Positions 44,132 through 53,536 of a stretch of DNA of 64,000 nt are shown here, one piece after another (position 1 is the stretch's first letter; every line of letters begins with the position of its first letter). The position numbers and the translations under genes are program-made. The notes beneath the pieces were generated by a model, which did no database searches, was not told where the DNA came from, and saw only the letters and a program-made list of their open reading frames with translations. Source of the DNA: Sphingobacterium spiritivorum ATCC 33861 (GTDB lineage Bacteria; Bacteroidota; Bacteroidia; Sphingobacteriales; Sphingobacteriaceae); contig NZ_GL379771.1 in the NCBI RefSeq assembly GCF_000143765.1, forward strand, positions 62,001-126,000. The letters are read 5' to 3'.

Positions 44132-45643
44132 TTATTTTGACCGTCTCGTCTGAAACTTATACATGCCATTTGCATGGGCACGGGTATCTATACGATGTCG
44201 GCTTATATACTTTTCATTTCGCAACTTGTTGACAGAAGCCAGAGCTGTCTTAGAAGTACTGGATAACCAGCTTCCATTAAGACTATAATACAGGGCTTCT
44301 GCAATCATCCCTTCCTGAGGGTCTCCAAAATCTTTAAAATAATCTTCATATGTACTTCCGTCCGGAGTCAAGCCGGCGAAATAATCCCCATAATTATCCG
44401 CATTGATAGTCTGAAATGAAGTTGCATACAAATCCACATCAGTATTAGGTATGCTGGTTCTGAAAAAACCTACTGGCTTGCCGTATGTATTTTCAACTAC
44501 ACGGTTACCTCTGCTGTCTGCACCATAGGTGCCGATCATCTTCTGATTATCTTTAAAATATGGTTTTAGTGAATTGATAAGAAGTTCACTCGCAGAAGCG
44601 GTAGATTCGGTTACTAAAAAGTATACTTTATTCAGATTAAGTGTTCCCTTTTTAGCATAATTGACCGGACCAAATTCCCCTCCCTCCTTCGCCCATCCCC
44701 AGGCTTGCAGATTACGGTTCAGTTTGTAGGAATACATACGTTTGCCAGTGGCTGAAGCCGGGACTATACGATTGGCCAGATACTCTGCTGTCTCGACAGA
44801 ACCACCGCCATTATACCTCAGATCCACGATAAGTTCAGAGATATTCTGCCCTTCAAACTGACTGAAAATATTTTCGAAGGAACTTAACATGGCAGTCGGA
44901 ATCCTGTTATTATAAATAGCGACAAACGAGCTGAAAGCAAGGTAACCAATCTTTTTTCCATTCTGCTCAATAACTTTACTGGCCAGAATAGGATCAAAGT
45001 TGTACAACGAACTCACAATCTGTTTTTCGGTAGTGACTGAGGTCTGAGATACAAATTTAATGGTCATACTCTTAGAGTTGAGCGCATCATTGATCAATTT
45101 AAAACTCTGGGCTTGCTGAGTCTTGTAATCAATATTCGTCTGTCCGTTGATACTCAGAATACGATCGCCCCGACGTATACCAGCCTGATAGGCCGGAGAG
45201 TTTTTATCTACCATCCGCACATACAGATCTGCATTATCTCCGGAAGAGCTTGTCTGCAGGTAAAACACGTACATACCATAGCTCGTACTGACACCTTCTT
45301 CGATCTCTCCGCTGATGGTCCCCTGCCTGTCAATAAAACTATATCTGTCTACCGGACTACCATTCACCACAGGCGTCAGGCTCATCATATATTTCAGGAC
45401 TTCCTCTCCGGTAGCATATTTTTTTGTATAGGAGCGTACGACACCTTTATCATCTAATGTATTGACATTGCCCGGAGGCATACTTCCCTCCCATAGGGAG
45501 AGTACTTTAGTATAATAAAAGACAGAATCTTTGATCATGTCTTCCTCAGTATCATTTTTATTATCAGGATTATCGGACTTCTTACAGCTATATACAGAAG
45601 TAAAAAGTAGAAGGATCAATAATACAGGAAATAATCTTTTCAT
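44132..45643 (-). CDS. S41-family peptidase lipoprotein with PDZ domain
   Basis: A 503-residue protein from ATG 45643. Lipobox SVYSC followed by KKSDNP and an acidic linker. A PDZ domain (about 110-195, AYQAGIRRGDRILSINGQ) precedes the tail-specific-protease core: ELIVDLRYNGGGSVETAEYL and FLVTESTASASELLINSL, with the nucleophile Ser in the TASAS segment. S41 proteases of this type cleave exported proteins at C-terminal ends. The gene follows the HAD gene by 48 bp on the same strand. Confidence 0.9.
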   Translation of the reverse strand: MKRLFPVLLILLLFTSVYSCKKSDNPDNKNDTEEDMIKDSVFYYTKVLSLWEGSMPPGNVNTLDDKGVVRSYTKKYATGEEVLKYMMSLTPVVNGSPVDRYSFIDRQGTISGEIEEGVSTSYGMYVFYLQTSSSGDNADLYVRMVDKNSPAYQAGIRRGDRILSINGQTNIDYKTQQAQSFKLINDALNSKSMTIKFVSQTSVTTEKQIVSSLYNFDPILASKVIEQNGKKIGYLAFSSFVAIYNNRIPTAMLSSFENIFSQFEGQNISELIVDLRYNGGGSVETAEYLANRIVPASATGKRMYSYKLNRNLQAWGWAKEGGEFGPVNYAKKGTLNLNKVYFLVTESTASASELLINSLKPYFKDNQKMIGTYGADSRGNRVVENTYGKPVGFFRTSIPNTDVDLYATSFQTINADNYGDYFAGLTPDGSTYEDYFKDFGDPQEGMIAEALYYSLNGSWLSSTSKTALASVNKLRNEKYISRHRIDTRAHANGMYKFQTRRSK

Positions 45644-45691
45644 AATCGTTAGCAATTAGTGTCTGCCGGAAATATAATCAATATAACTTGT

Positions 45692-46234
45692 CTATTCAAT
45701 TATAGCAATTTCTTCCGGTTGAATTCTAAATTCATCTGCAATATAACTAATCGGCTCAATATTTCTGAAATTCAACTCATCGATAAAATAGACTTTCATG
45801 CCTTTGTCTAGTCCCTGCCAATCTATATGCTTAAGTTTATTCAGTTGTTCGAGCGGATTGCCTTTTGTTAAGATGGCTACATTTTTACCAGCATCCTGCA
45901 GATCCTGTAACAGTTGCGTCGTCTCCGGGAATAACAAAAGCTTGAGCGGTAGATGAGCCTGTACATGTATACGGCCAAATTTCTCTCTGTATTGCTCAGC
46001 CAAGCCGAATTGCTCCTTTATCTTGTCGAACATTCCATCTTCTCCATATTCCTCATATTGCTTTTGCATAAAAGACAGTAAGCTCTTGGAATCAGGAGTT
46101 GTTTCCGTGAATTCAATAAAATTAGAAAAAAGATAATATACCTGCAGAATGTAATCTTTTTTCGGATAGAGTATATCATCCAGTTCAAACAAAAATACAT
46201 TTTTGTCCGAAGGATATTCTTTATAACTTTTCAT
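45692..46234 (-). CDS. HAD-like protein with altered catalytic motif
   Basis: A 180-residue protein related to HAD hydrolases of the pyrimidine-nucleotidase type (helical cap, FPETTQLLQDLQDAGKNVAI, motif II LTKGNP). Motif I reads FELDDILYP where the family has FDLDDTLYP: the nucleophilic Asp is Glu17 and the following Thr is Ile. The protein also ends at PEEIAIIE, just where motif IV (VGDS) would begin. It is therefore unlikely to be an active phosphatase and may be a binding or regulatory protein. It is third in a tight set with lolD and the gene at 46238 (3 bp gaps). Confidence 0.75.
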   Translation of the reverse strand: MKSYKEYPSDKNVFLFELDDILYPKKDYILQVYYLFSNFIEFTETTPDSKSLLSFMQKQYEEYGEDGMFDKIKEQFGLAEQYREKFGRIHVQAHLPLKLLLFPETTQLLQDLQDAGKNVAILTKGNPLEQLNKLKHIDWQGLDKGMKVYFIDELNFRNIEPISYIADEFRIQPEEIAIIE

Positions 46235-46237
46235 CTC

Positions 46238-46729
46238 TTAGCCCTTAGCCGATACTAAACACAATGCCTGTTCTTCTCCTGAGTCAGATAAGACGAAAGC
46301 TCCGGAGAGACCGTTACTCCTGATTTGCTCTCCGGACACAAGATCTTTTCCATCCAGAAGTATATTTATAGCCATATCTTTATCGGGATCTTCCAGCACA
46401 AAAATATCAGGCATAAACTCCTTACCTGGCAACAGTAAACGGATACCATACTCTTCAAACAATACCTCTGCTTCTGCCAGCACACTGATCTCATCCTTTC
46501 CCAAAGGGAGTATATAGCTTATATCCTGATCCAGACTGACTTTAAGTACTTCGTGTGCGTAGGTTGACTGCCCTCCTCCCGGAATCTGAAGCAGTTTACC
46601 TGAAGTGACTAAAATACCCGGTATATCTTCCGAAGAAACCAGTTGTACACTCATTTTACTTTCCATCAGACGGGCGATACGCTGTGCTAACCCTCTGGTA
46701 CCATATGTTATTAATAATTTCTCACTCAT
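46238..46729 (-). CDS. uncharacterised protein in the lolD cluster
   Basis: A 163-residue soluble protein that I do not recognise. The start LLITYGTRGLAQRIARLM resembles a Rossmann-like nucleotide-binding beginning, and YILPLGKDEISVLAEAEVLF recalls the N-terminal (pre-ATP-grasp) part of ATP-grasp enzymes, but no ATP-grasp domain follows. Gaps of 3 bp on both sides place it firmly in one transcript with lolD and the HAD-like gene. Function unknown. Confidence 0.7.
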   Translation of the reverse strand: MSEKLLITYGTRGLAQRIARLMESKMSVQLVSSEDIPGILVTSGKLLQIPGGGQSTYAHEVLKVSLDQDISYILPLGKDEISVLAEAEVLFEEYGIRLLLPGKEFMPDIFVLEDPDKDMAINILLDGKDLVSGEQIRSNGLSGAFVLSDSGEEQALCLVSAKG

Positions 46730-46732
46730 TTC

Positions 46733-47386
46733 TTAAACAATGTTTCCGTCACGCATATGAATGGTACGATCTGAAATATTAGCCAGTTCATCATTATGGG
46801 TTACAATGACAAATGTTTGTTGGATTTTATCCCTTAAATCAAAAAACAACTGATGTAAGGCAGTTGCATTTTCGGAATCCAGATTACCGGAGGGTTCATC
46901 AGCAAGTACGATAGAAGGCTTATTAATCAAGGCTCTCGCTACAGATACACGCTGCTGTTCTCCTCCTGACATAGCCGAAGGTTTGTGTGTGACACGATGA
47001 GCCACGCCTAACATGTCCAGCAGCTGCATGGCATTTGCTTCCGCATCTTTTTTGGGTACACCATTTATAAATGCCGGTATACAGACATTTTCCAGCGCTG
47101 TAAATTCAGGTAGCAGGTGATGAAACTGAAATACAAATCCGATATGCTTATTGCGAAAAGCGCTCAGTTTCTTCTCGTTCAATCCGCTGACCTTAATGCC
47201 ATCGATCCATACTTCTCCGGATTCGGGACGATCTAATGTACCGATAATATGCAGTAACGTACTTTTTCCGGCTCCCGAAGCGCCTACTATAGTCACAATC
47301 TCACCTTTGTCAACTTCCAGATCTACTCCCTTCAGAATAGGCAGGTCACCGTATGCTTTATAGATTCCTTTTGCTTGTAACATCAT
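46733..47386 (-). CDS. lolD: LolD-type ABC transporter ATPase
   Basis: A 217-residue ATP-binding subunit: Walker [13 protein letters not shown]-loop in [15 protein letters not shown], signature [15 protein letters not shown], Walker [13 protein letters not shown], and the switch His in VTHN. The HHLLPEF stretch is characteristic of the LolD/MacB/FtsE group. LolD with LolC/E extracts lipoproteins from the inner membrane. The permease genes are not in this window, so MacB-type export remains possible. Two start codons (47386, 47383) are equally likely. Confidence 0.88.
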   Translation of the reverse strand: MMLQAKGIYKAYGDLPILKGVDLEVDKGEIVTIVGASGAGKSTLLHIIGTLDRPESGEVWIDGIKVSGLNEKKLSAFRNKHIGFVFQFHHLLPEFTALENVCIPAFINGVPKKDAEANAMQLLDMLGVAHRVTHKPSAMSGGEQQRVSVARALINKPSIVLADEPSGNLDSENATALHQLFFDLRDKIQQTFVIVTHNDELANISDRTIHMRDGNIV

Positions 47387-47515
47387 ACAGCGAAGTTACT
47401 AATTTTTGTCCGTCCTGACAGGAATAAAAATAGGGTAGATTAGTTAACAGAAGGTCCGGGATAAAGTCTGCATTCGTCATTTTTATCAAATAAACATTAA
47501 AAACACGATAGACAC

Positions 47516-47546
47516 TTGACCTTTAAAGTTAAAAACCATATTTTTA
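47516..47546 (+). promoter_or_regulatory. promoter of sucC
   Basis: TTG at 47516-47518, a 20 bp spacer and TATTTTTA at 47539-47546, one base from TAnnTTTG. The start codon follows at 47565, giving a leader of about 12 nt. Confidence 0.6.
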
Positions 47547-47564
47547 CACCTTAAAATTGTCAAA

Positions 47565-48758
47565 ATGAACATTCACGAATATCAAGGAAAGCAAATACTA
47601 AAAAGTTTTGGTGTTACCATACAAGAAGGAATTGTAGCTGACACTCCTGAGCAAGCTGTGGAAGCCGCTAAAAAGATGAAAGAAGACTACAACTCGGACT
47701 GGGTTGTTGTAAAAGCTCAGATTCACGCAGGTGGTCGCGGTAAAGGTGGCGGTGTTAAATTGGCTAAAAATCTGGAGGAAGTAAAACAAAGAGCTACTGA
47801 TATCATCGGTATGCAGTTGGTAACTCCTCAGACAGGTCCTGAAGGTAAAAAAGTAAACAAGGTATTAATTGCACAGGATGTATACTATCCGGGAGCAAGC
47901 GAAACCAAAGAATTCTATATGTCGGTATTGTTGGATCGTGCAACAGGCCGCAATATCGTAATGTATTCTACTGAAGGTGGTATGGATATCGAAGAAGTAG
48001 CTGAAAAAACTCCTCACTTGATTTTCAAAGAAGAGATTGACCCTAAAGTTGGTCTTCAGGGCTTCCAGGCACGTAAAATTGCATTCAACTTAGGATTATC
48101 AGGTCCTGCACATAAAGAAATGGTAAAATTCGTAGCTGCACTTTACAAAGCCTACGATGCTACAGATTCTTCAATGTTTGAAATCAATCCGGTATTAAAA
48201 ACTTCTGACGATAAAATCTTGGCTGTGGATGCTAAAGTAAATCTGGATGAGAATGCATTATACCGTCATCCTGATTATGCAGCAATGCGTGATGTTACAG
48301 AAGAAGATCCTACTGAAGTAGAAGCTGGCGAGTCTAACCTGAACTATGTAAAACTTGACGGTAACGTAGGTTGTATGGTAAATGGTGCCGGTCTTGCGAT
48401 GGCAACAATGGACATCATCAAAATTGCCGGTGGTGAGCCTGCTAACTTCCTTGACGTAGGTGGTACTGCTAATGCTGAAACAGTGAAAGCCGGATTCAAC
48501 ATTATTCTGAAAGACCCTAATGTAAAAGCGATCCTGATCAATATCTTCGGTGGTATCGTTCGTTGTGACCGTGTAGCTCAGGGTGTAATCGACGCTTACC
48601 AGGAAATTGGAAATATTCCTGTTCCTATCATCGTTCGTCTTCAGGGAACAAATGCGGAAGAAGCTAAAAAACTGATCGATGAATCAGGACTTAAAGTATA
48701 CTCCGCAATCTTATTAAAAGAAGCTGCAGATTTAGTAACTAAAGTATTAAAAGGTTAA
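47565..48758 (+). CDS. sucC: succinate-CoA ligase beta subunit
   Basis: A 397-residue protein of normal length. N-terminal ATP-grasp domain ([37 protein letters not shown]), the metal/nucleotide segment MFEINPVL, and the C-terminal CoA-ligase domain with [28 protein letters not shown] and [13 protein letters not shown]. With SucD it converts succinyl-CoA, ADP (or GDP) and phosphate to succinate, CoA and ATP in the TCA cycle. sucD is not adjacent, as is common in Bacteroidota. Confidence 0.97.
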   Translation: MNIHEYQGKQILKSFGVTIQEGIVADTPEQAVEAAKKMKEDYNSDWVVVKAQIHAGGRGKGGGVKLAKNLEEVKQRATDIIGMQLVTPQTGPEGKKVNKVLIAQDVYYPGASETKEFYMSVLLDRATGRNIVMYSTEGGMDIEEVAEKTPHLIFKEEIDPKVGLQGFQARKIAFNLGLSGPAHKEMVKFVAALYKAYDATDSSMFEINPVLKTSDDKILAVDAKVNLDENALYRHPDYAAMRDVTEEDPTEVEAGESNLNYVKLDGNVGCMVNGAGLAMATMDIIKIAGGEPANFLDVGGTANAETVKAGFNIILKDPNVKAILINIFGGIVRCDRVAQGVIDAYQEIGNIPVPIIVRLQGTNAEEAKKLIDESGLKVYSAILLKEAADLVTKVLKG

Positions 48759-48780
48759 TTCCTTTTATAACGCGATATCA

Positions 48781-48813
48781 AAAGCCTCTGACTTAAATCA
48801 GAGGCTTTTTTTG
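48781..48813 (+). terminator. terminator of sucC
   Basis: AAAGCCTCTGA, loop CTTAAA, TCAGAGGCTTTTTTT: an eleven-pair stem with a T-run. Confidence 0.93.
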
Positions 48814-48943
48814 ATAAGAACACTTCCCGTATTTATAAATAAATCAAGGATTTTAATAAATTATAAGCTATTTTTGTGAGCTGTAAAATTTAAAGCAGCA
48901 GAGTTTATTTGAAAAATAACTCCAATTAATATCTGACAATAAA

Positions 48944-50389
48944 ATGGAACACACACGTATTAAAGAATTATTGAATGCCACTGAGTTTGGGCAAGAGGTC
49001 ATTGTAAAAGGATGGGTAAGAACTTTCCGTAACAATCAATTTATAGCGATCAATGATGGTTCTTCAATCAATAATATCCAGGCAGTAGTGGATTTCGAAA
49101 ATACGGATGATGCATTATTAAAAAGAATCACTACGGGTGCTGCTGTACGTGTCAAAGGAACGCTGATCGAATCATTGGGTAAGGGTCAGAAGGTAGAGGT
49201 CAAAGTAACGGAACTGGACGTCATCGGCGATTCGGATCCGGAAAAATTCCCTTTACAACCCAAAAAACACAGTTTAGAATTTTTGCGTGAAATCGCTCAT
49301 TTACGCTTCCGTACCGGAACATTCAATGCAATCTTCAAGGTACGTAATGCACTGTCATTTGCAGTACACCGCTTCTTCAATGAAAGAGACTTTGTGTACA
49401 TGCATACTCCTATTATTACCGGTTCAGATGCTGAAGGTGCAGGCGAAATGTTTCGTGTCACTACCTTAGATCTGAATAATCCTCCACGTACAGAAAACGG
49501 CGATATAGATTTTAAAGAAGACTTCTTCGGAAAGTCTACTAACCTTACGGTATCCGGACAACTAGAGGGTGAACTGGCAGCTTTAGCATTTGGTAATATT
49601 TATACTTTCGGACCTACATTCCGTGCCGAAAACTCCAATACAACGCGTCACCTGGCTGAATTCTGGATGATCGAACCGGAGATGGCTTTCTATGAACTGG
49701 AAGACAATATGGATCTGGCTGAGGCCTTATTGAAATATGTTATACAGTATGCGCTGGAAACCTGCCCGGAAGAGATAGAGTTTCTGAAAAACCGTTTACT
49801 TGAAGAAGAGAAAAACAAACCGGCTGCAGATCGTTCGGAAATGGATCTTATTGAAAAACTGAAATTCTGTCTTGAGAATGAATTTGAGCGGGTTAAATAT
49901 ACAGATGCAATCGAGATTCTGAAGCGCAGCAAGCCAAATCAGAAAAAACAGTTTAAATATCTGATTGACGAATGGGGGGCAGATCTTCAGTCAGAACACG
50001 AACGTTATCTTGTAGAAAAACATTTTAAGAAACCGGTGATCCTTACAGATTATCCGAGAGAGATCAAATCATTCTATATGAAACAGAACGAACCAGATGC
50101 ATTAGGCAGAAACACAGTTCGTGCCATGGACATTCTGTTTCCGGGTATAGGTGAAATGGTCGGCGGATCACAAAGGGAAGAAAATCTGGACAAATTACTG
50201 GCTCGTATGGCTGAGGTAGGAATACCGGCCGAGGAAATGGAATGGTTCCTGGATACACGTCGCTTCGGATCGGTTCCTCACTCAGGTTTCGGTGTCGGAT
50301 TTGAGCGTCTTGTATTATTCGTGACAGGAATGACCAATATTCGTGACGTTATTCCGTTCCCGAGAACTCCAAAAAATGCTGAGTTTTAA
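48944..50389 (+). CDS. asnS: asparagine-tRNA ligase
   Basis: A 481-residue class II synthetase. The N-terminal OB-fold anticodon-binding domain ([20 protein letters not shown]) is followed by the catalytic core: motif 1 around [16 protein letters not shown], motif 2 [25 protein letters not shown], and motif 3 [16 protein letters not shown]. The [19 protein letters not shown] wording is typical of AsnRS rather than AspRS. TATTTTTG at 48869-48876 is a likely -7 box. Confidence 0.96.
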   Translation: MEHTRIKELLNATEFGQEVIVKGWVRTFRNNQFIAINDGSSINNIQAVVDFENTDDALLKRITTGAAVRVKGTLIESLGKGQKVEVKVTELDVIGDSDPEKFPLQPKKHSLEFLREIAHLRFRTGTFNAIFKVRNALSFAVHRFFNERDFVYMHTPIITGSDAEGAGEMFRVTTLDLNNPPRTENGDIDFKEDFFGKSTNLTVSGQLEGELAALAFGNIYTFGPTFRAENSNTTRHLAEFWMIEPEMAFYELEDNMDLAEALLKYVIQYALETCPEEIEFLKNRLLEEEKNKPAADRSEMDLIEKLKFCLENEFERVKYTDAIEILKRSKPNQKKQFKYLIDEWGADLQSEHERYLVEKHFKKPVILTDYPREIKSFYMKQNEPDALGRNTVRAMDILFPGIGEMVGGSQREENLDKLLARMAEVGIPAEEMEWFLDTRRFGSVPHSGFGVGFERLVLFVTGMTNIRDVIPFPRTPKNAEF

Positions 50390-50410
50390 TCAGAAATAAT
50401 AACATATCAG

Positions 50411-50449
50411 AAACCGTCAAAAACATTAAAGCCTTTTGACGGTTTTTAT
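50411..50449 (+). terminator. terminator of asnS
   Basis: AAACCGTCAAAA, an eleven-base loop, TTTTGACGGTTTTTAT. Confidence 0.9.
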
Positions 50450-50522
50450 ATTATAAGGATCCGTTGTTCACACGGAATGCAATGTGAACTGTTTAATTAT
50501 CTTTTAAATTTCAGGCTTCAAT

Positions 50523-51143
50523 ATGCTTATCCGAATTTACGAAAACAATCCTAATGAAAAGGCAATACAACAAGTAGTTGATGTATTAAAACGTGGCGGT
50601 GTAATTATCTACCCTACAGATACCGTATATGGTATTGGCTGCGACATCACCAATCATAAGGCTATTGAACGCGTATGTGAGATCAGGGGAATGAAAGTAG
50701 ATAAAGCCAACTTATCATTTATCTGTTACGATCTGACAGACATTTCCCAATATACCAAACCCTTTGACACCAGTGTATTCCGGGTATTGAAAAAAGCGCT
50801 ACCGGGTCCGTTTACCTTTATCTTCAATGCAAGTGGTCAGGTACCCAAACTCCTTTCTTCTAAAAAGAAGACTGTCGGTATACGTGTCCCTGACAATCAT
50901 ATTGTGAGGGAGATCGTGAGAGTACTGGGAAATCCTATTGTAACGGCCTCGATTCGTGATGAAGATGATATTCTGGAATATTCAACTGATCCGGAACTTA
51001 TTCATGAAAAATACGAAAACATGGTAGATTTAGTAATAGATGGAGGTTATGGGGATAATGTCGCTTCCACAGTAGTAGATCTTACCGGCGGAGATTTTGA
51101 GATTGTCCGCGAAGGGAAAGGCGATCTTGAACAGTATTTATAA
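50523..51143 (+). CDS. tsaC: L-threonylcarbamoyladenylate synthase (YrdC/Sua5 family)
   Basis: A 206-residue YrdC-domain protein: VIIYPTDTVYGIGCDI, KALPGPFTFIF, VGIRVPDNHIVREIV and the late VASTVVDLTGGDFEIVREG. It makes threonylcarbamoyl-AMP from Thr, bicarbonate and ATP, the first step of t6A37 tRNA modification. Single-domain length indicates TsaC rather than Sua5, though the YciO subgroup has similar features and cannot be fully excluded. Confidence 0.88.
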   Translation: MLIRIYENNPNEKAIQQVVDVLKRGGVIIYPTDTVYGIGCDITNHKAIERVCEIRGMKVDKANLSFICYDLTDISQYTKPFDTSVFRVLKKALPGPFTFIFNASGQVPKLLSSKKKTVGIRVPDNHIVREIVRVLGNPIVTASIRDEDDILEYSTDPELIHEKYENMVDLVIDGGYGDNVASTVVDLTGGDFEIVREGKGDLEQYL

Positions 51144-51203
51144 TTGTAAGTATTCAAAAGGATTGTATTGTTCTTGTCTATCTGACGGAGACCTGTACTC
51201 TTT

Positions 51204-51518
51204 TTAAAGAATAATCAATTCTTCAATAACAACCTGCCCTACATATTCATTGAGGCGACCTATAATCTGTCTGCGCATGAGAGCCAACTCATTTTTGATC
51301 ACGGCAGATTCCACCTTAACATACATCTTCCGGTCTTTGATATAGATTTTCTGGGTACGGTTGGCAATTGCTTTACCAATAATTTCAGGCCAGGCATTGA
51401 CAATAGAAGATTCGTCAAATTTACGACGCAGACGATAGGTATCAACCCATTTTTCAATAGCCTGTTTGATACCAATATCATCGTTGGAATGAATTTCGTC
51501 TACTTTCTTCTTATACAT
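51204..51518 (-). CDS. DUF721 (DciA-like) protein
   Basis: A 104-residue protein from ATG 51518. DUF721 pattern: IKQAIEKWVDTYRLRRKF, VNAWPEIIGKAIANRTQKIYI, LYVKVESAVIKNELALMR-type strand. Proteins of this family include DciA, the ancestral loader or partner of the DnaB helicase. The start overlaps the end of recF by eight bases, so the two are translationally coupled, a conserved pairing that supports a replication or repair role. Confidence 0.87.
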   Translation of the reverse strand: MYKKKVDEIHSNDDIGIKQAIEKWVDTYRLRRKFDESSIVNAWPEIIGKAIANRTQKIYIKDRKMYVKVESAVIKNELALMRRQIIGRLNEYVGQVVIEELIIL

Positions 51519-52617
51519 CTTGTATTGCGCCTCCTTTGATATCAAAGATACGGATTGGTTGTGCGATTTCCTCAAAAATTCTTTGCACACGTTCCGAATC
51601 TGTATCCGTCAGGAAGATCTGACCGAAATCATCTTCCGAAACCATCTGCATCAGTTTGCGAGTGCGTCTTTCATCCAGTTTATCAAAGATATCATCCAGC
51701 AGCAACAAAGGCTTGAAGCCTTTTCTTGACTGAAGAAAACTATACTGAGCTAATTTTAATGCAATGAGAAATGATTTTTGCTGTCCCTGAGAGCCGAATT
51801 TCTTTAATGGCATACCCTCGTGTATCGTAAAGAGCAGGTCATCCTTGTGTATGCCCTGAGAGGTTCTTTCCAACGCCCGGTCACGTTCCAGATTTCTATC
51901 CAGCAAGTCCTGAAAATCAATGGTCATCAACGGAGATTCGTAGACCAGAGATACCTGTTCGGCACTTTCTGTCAGAAAATGATAATGCTTTTCAAATTCA
52001 GGAAGAAAATCTTTCATAAATTGCTGACGCTTCTCAAAAATCTGTGCGCCGACCTCTACGAGCTGCAGGTTTAATACTTCCAGTAATCCCAGGTCGAGTT
52101 GTCCGCTTTCCCGGGCTTGTTTCAGCATGATATTGCGCTGAAGTATTACTTTATTATATGTGATAAGTTTGTCCAGATAGTGATGATCCGTCTGCGAGAT
52201 CACATTATCCATAAACTTGCGACGCTCCTCACTTCCATCAGTGATGATCATACTGTCATTCGGGGAGATCATGACGAGTGGAAACTGGCCGATATGATCG
52301 GCAAGTCGCGGATAGTCCTTTTTATTCTTTTTAAACTGTTTTTTTTGATTCTTTTTAAGACTGCAGGAGATAACATCGGTACGGGTATCATTTTCAAATG
52401 ATCCTTGTACCATAAACCAATCCATTCCCTGCTTGATATGCTGGGAATCAATTGGATTGAAATAACTTTTACACAGGGAAAGGTAATGTATAGCGTCTAA
52501 AAGGTTGGTTTTACCGGCACCGTTCTCTCCGGCGAAAGCATTTACTTCCGGCAAAAATTCCAGAGCGGATTCTGTATAATTTTTAAAATTTAAAACAGAT
52601 AATTGTTTTAACCACAT
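51511..52617 (-). CDS. recF: DNA replication and repair protein RecF
   Basis: A 368-residue SMC-like ATPase from ATG 52617. Walker A GENGAGKTNLLDAI, the FKNY N-terminal motif, a signature FGSQGQQKSFLIALKLAQY, and Walker B LLLDDIFDKLDERR. RecF with RecO/R loads RecA at gaps. The gene heads a pair with DUF721 and is followed upstream by DUF4834 on the same strand (37 bp). Confidence 0.96.
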   Translation of the reverse strand: MWLKQLSVLNFKNYTESALEFLPEVNAFAGENGAGKTNLLDAIHYLSLCKSYFNPIDSQHIKQGMDWFMVQGSFENDTRTDVISCSLKKNQKKQFKKNKKDYPRLADHIGQFPLVMISPNDSMIITDGSEERRKFMDNVISQTDHHYLDKLITYNKVILQRNIMLKQARESGQLDLGLLEVLNLQLVEVGAQIFEKRQQFMKDFLPEFEKHYHFLTESAEQVSLVYESPLMTIDFQDLLDRNLERDRALERTSQGIHKDDLLFTIHEGMPLKKFGSQGQQKSFLIALKLAQYSFLQSRKGFKPLLLLDDIFDKLDERRTRKLMQMVSEDDFGQIFLTDTDSERVQRIFEEIAQPIRIFDIKGGAIQDV

Positions 52618-52654
52618 AGACCGCAAAGATAACCTTTTTAAAAAGGAAAAGTGC

Positions 52655-52954
52655 TTATTTTATCTCTTCGAAGTCTACAAACTCTCCGGCTGTAGCTGTT
52701 CCGGGTCTGCGCTTTTCTTCTTTTTTAGAAGGAGCATATTCTACACGTACTCTTCCTTCATCGGCACGTGTCTGCTGTTCATACTGTTGATATCCAAACG
52801 GACCGTTACCAGTGGTATATTGTGATTGCTGAGCCTTTTTCATAATACGCTCCGCTGCTTTACGCATAGCGAATGGTAAAATTAATCTGAAAAGAAACCT
52901 TACTATGAAATAAACAGCGAAAGCTATCAATAAAAATTTCAATAATGGAGCCAT
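52655..52954 (-). CDS. DUF4834 small membrane protein
   Basis: A 99-residue protein: one N-terminal hydrophobic helix (LLKFLLIAFAVYFIVRFLF), a basic stretch, and a Gln/Tyr/Gly-rich soluble tail ending EFVDFEEIK. This design and end motif match DUF4834 of Bacteroidota. Function unknown. Located just before recF on the same strand. Confidence 0.82.
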   Translation of the reverse strand: MAPLLKFLLIAFAVYFIVRFLFRLILPFAMRKAAERIMKKAQQSQYTTGNGPFGYQQYEQQTRADEGRVRVEYAPSKKEEKRRPGTATAGEFVDFEEIK

Positions 52955-53040
52955 ACTAATTCGTTGCTTTTTCTCAAATTTAATAAATAATAGAAGAGAT
53001 ACCTTGTGTTTTTGTCAGAGAAAAATCACTTAACAAAATT

Positions 53041-53532
53041 TTAATCTTTTCTGAGCTTCCGTGCGTATTCTACAGCTTTATAGAATTCTTCCTGTTTGTG
53101 CGTACCTATTACATACACCAGACCATCCTTATCTGTCAGCCAGATGGCATCATTACCGCCGGAATAAAAGCGGATTTTACCGTTTTTATGCAGGTTATAC
53201 ACCGGATTATTAAAGATAAAGGTGCTGTATTTTTTCTTCTCTACTTTTGCGATGCTGTTGAGGTCTATCTTGACCAGACGTGTTGTCCAGAGCCCGCTGA
53301 TACTCACGCAGTTCTCCCTTACAACTGTTCGGTAATGTAACATATACATCATTAATATAGATACCAGGATAACAGCCACACCTACAATAAAAAACAACTG
53401 ACGTGAAGCCAGATGATCCAGATTGAGATAGTAAGCAATAAAACAGAACAACGCTAAGATCAGTCTGACACTGATCCAGGTCTTATCTCTACCCAGATAC
53501 TGTTGCTCTACAAATAAGTTTGGCTCTTCCAT
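53041..53532 (-). CDS. membrane protein with PH-like domain
   Basis: A 163-residue protein from ATG 53532. An alternative GTG at 53544 would overlap tilS by eight bases. Two adjacent transmembrane helices (about 24-41 and 47-68) are followed by a soluble beta-rich domain (CVSISGLWTTRLVKIDLNSI, GGNDAIWLTDKDGLVYVIG) resembling bacterial PH-like (bPH2/YdbS-like) domains. No function can be assigned. It follows tilS directly. Confidence 0.72.
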   Translation of the reverse strand: MEEPNLFVEQQYLGRDKTWISVRLILALFCFIAYYLNLDHLASRQLFFIVGVAVILVSILMMYMLHYRTVVRENCVSISGLWTTRLVKIDLNSIAKVEKKKYSTFIFNNPVYNLHKNGKIRFYSGGNDAIWLTDKDGLVYVIGTHKQEEFYKAVEYARKLRKD

Positions 53533-53536
53533 ATAA

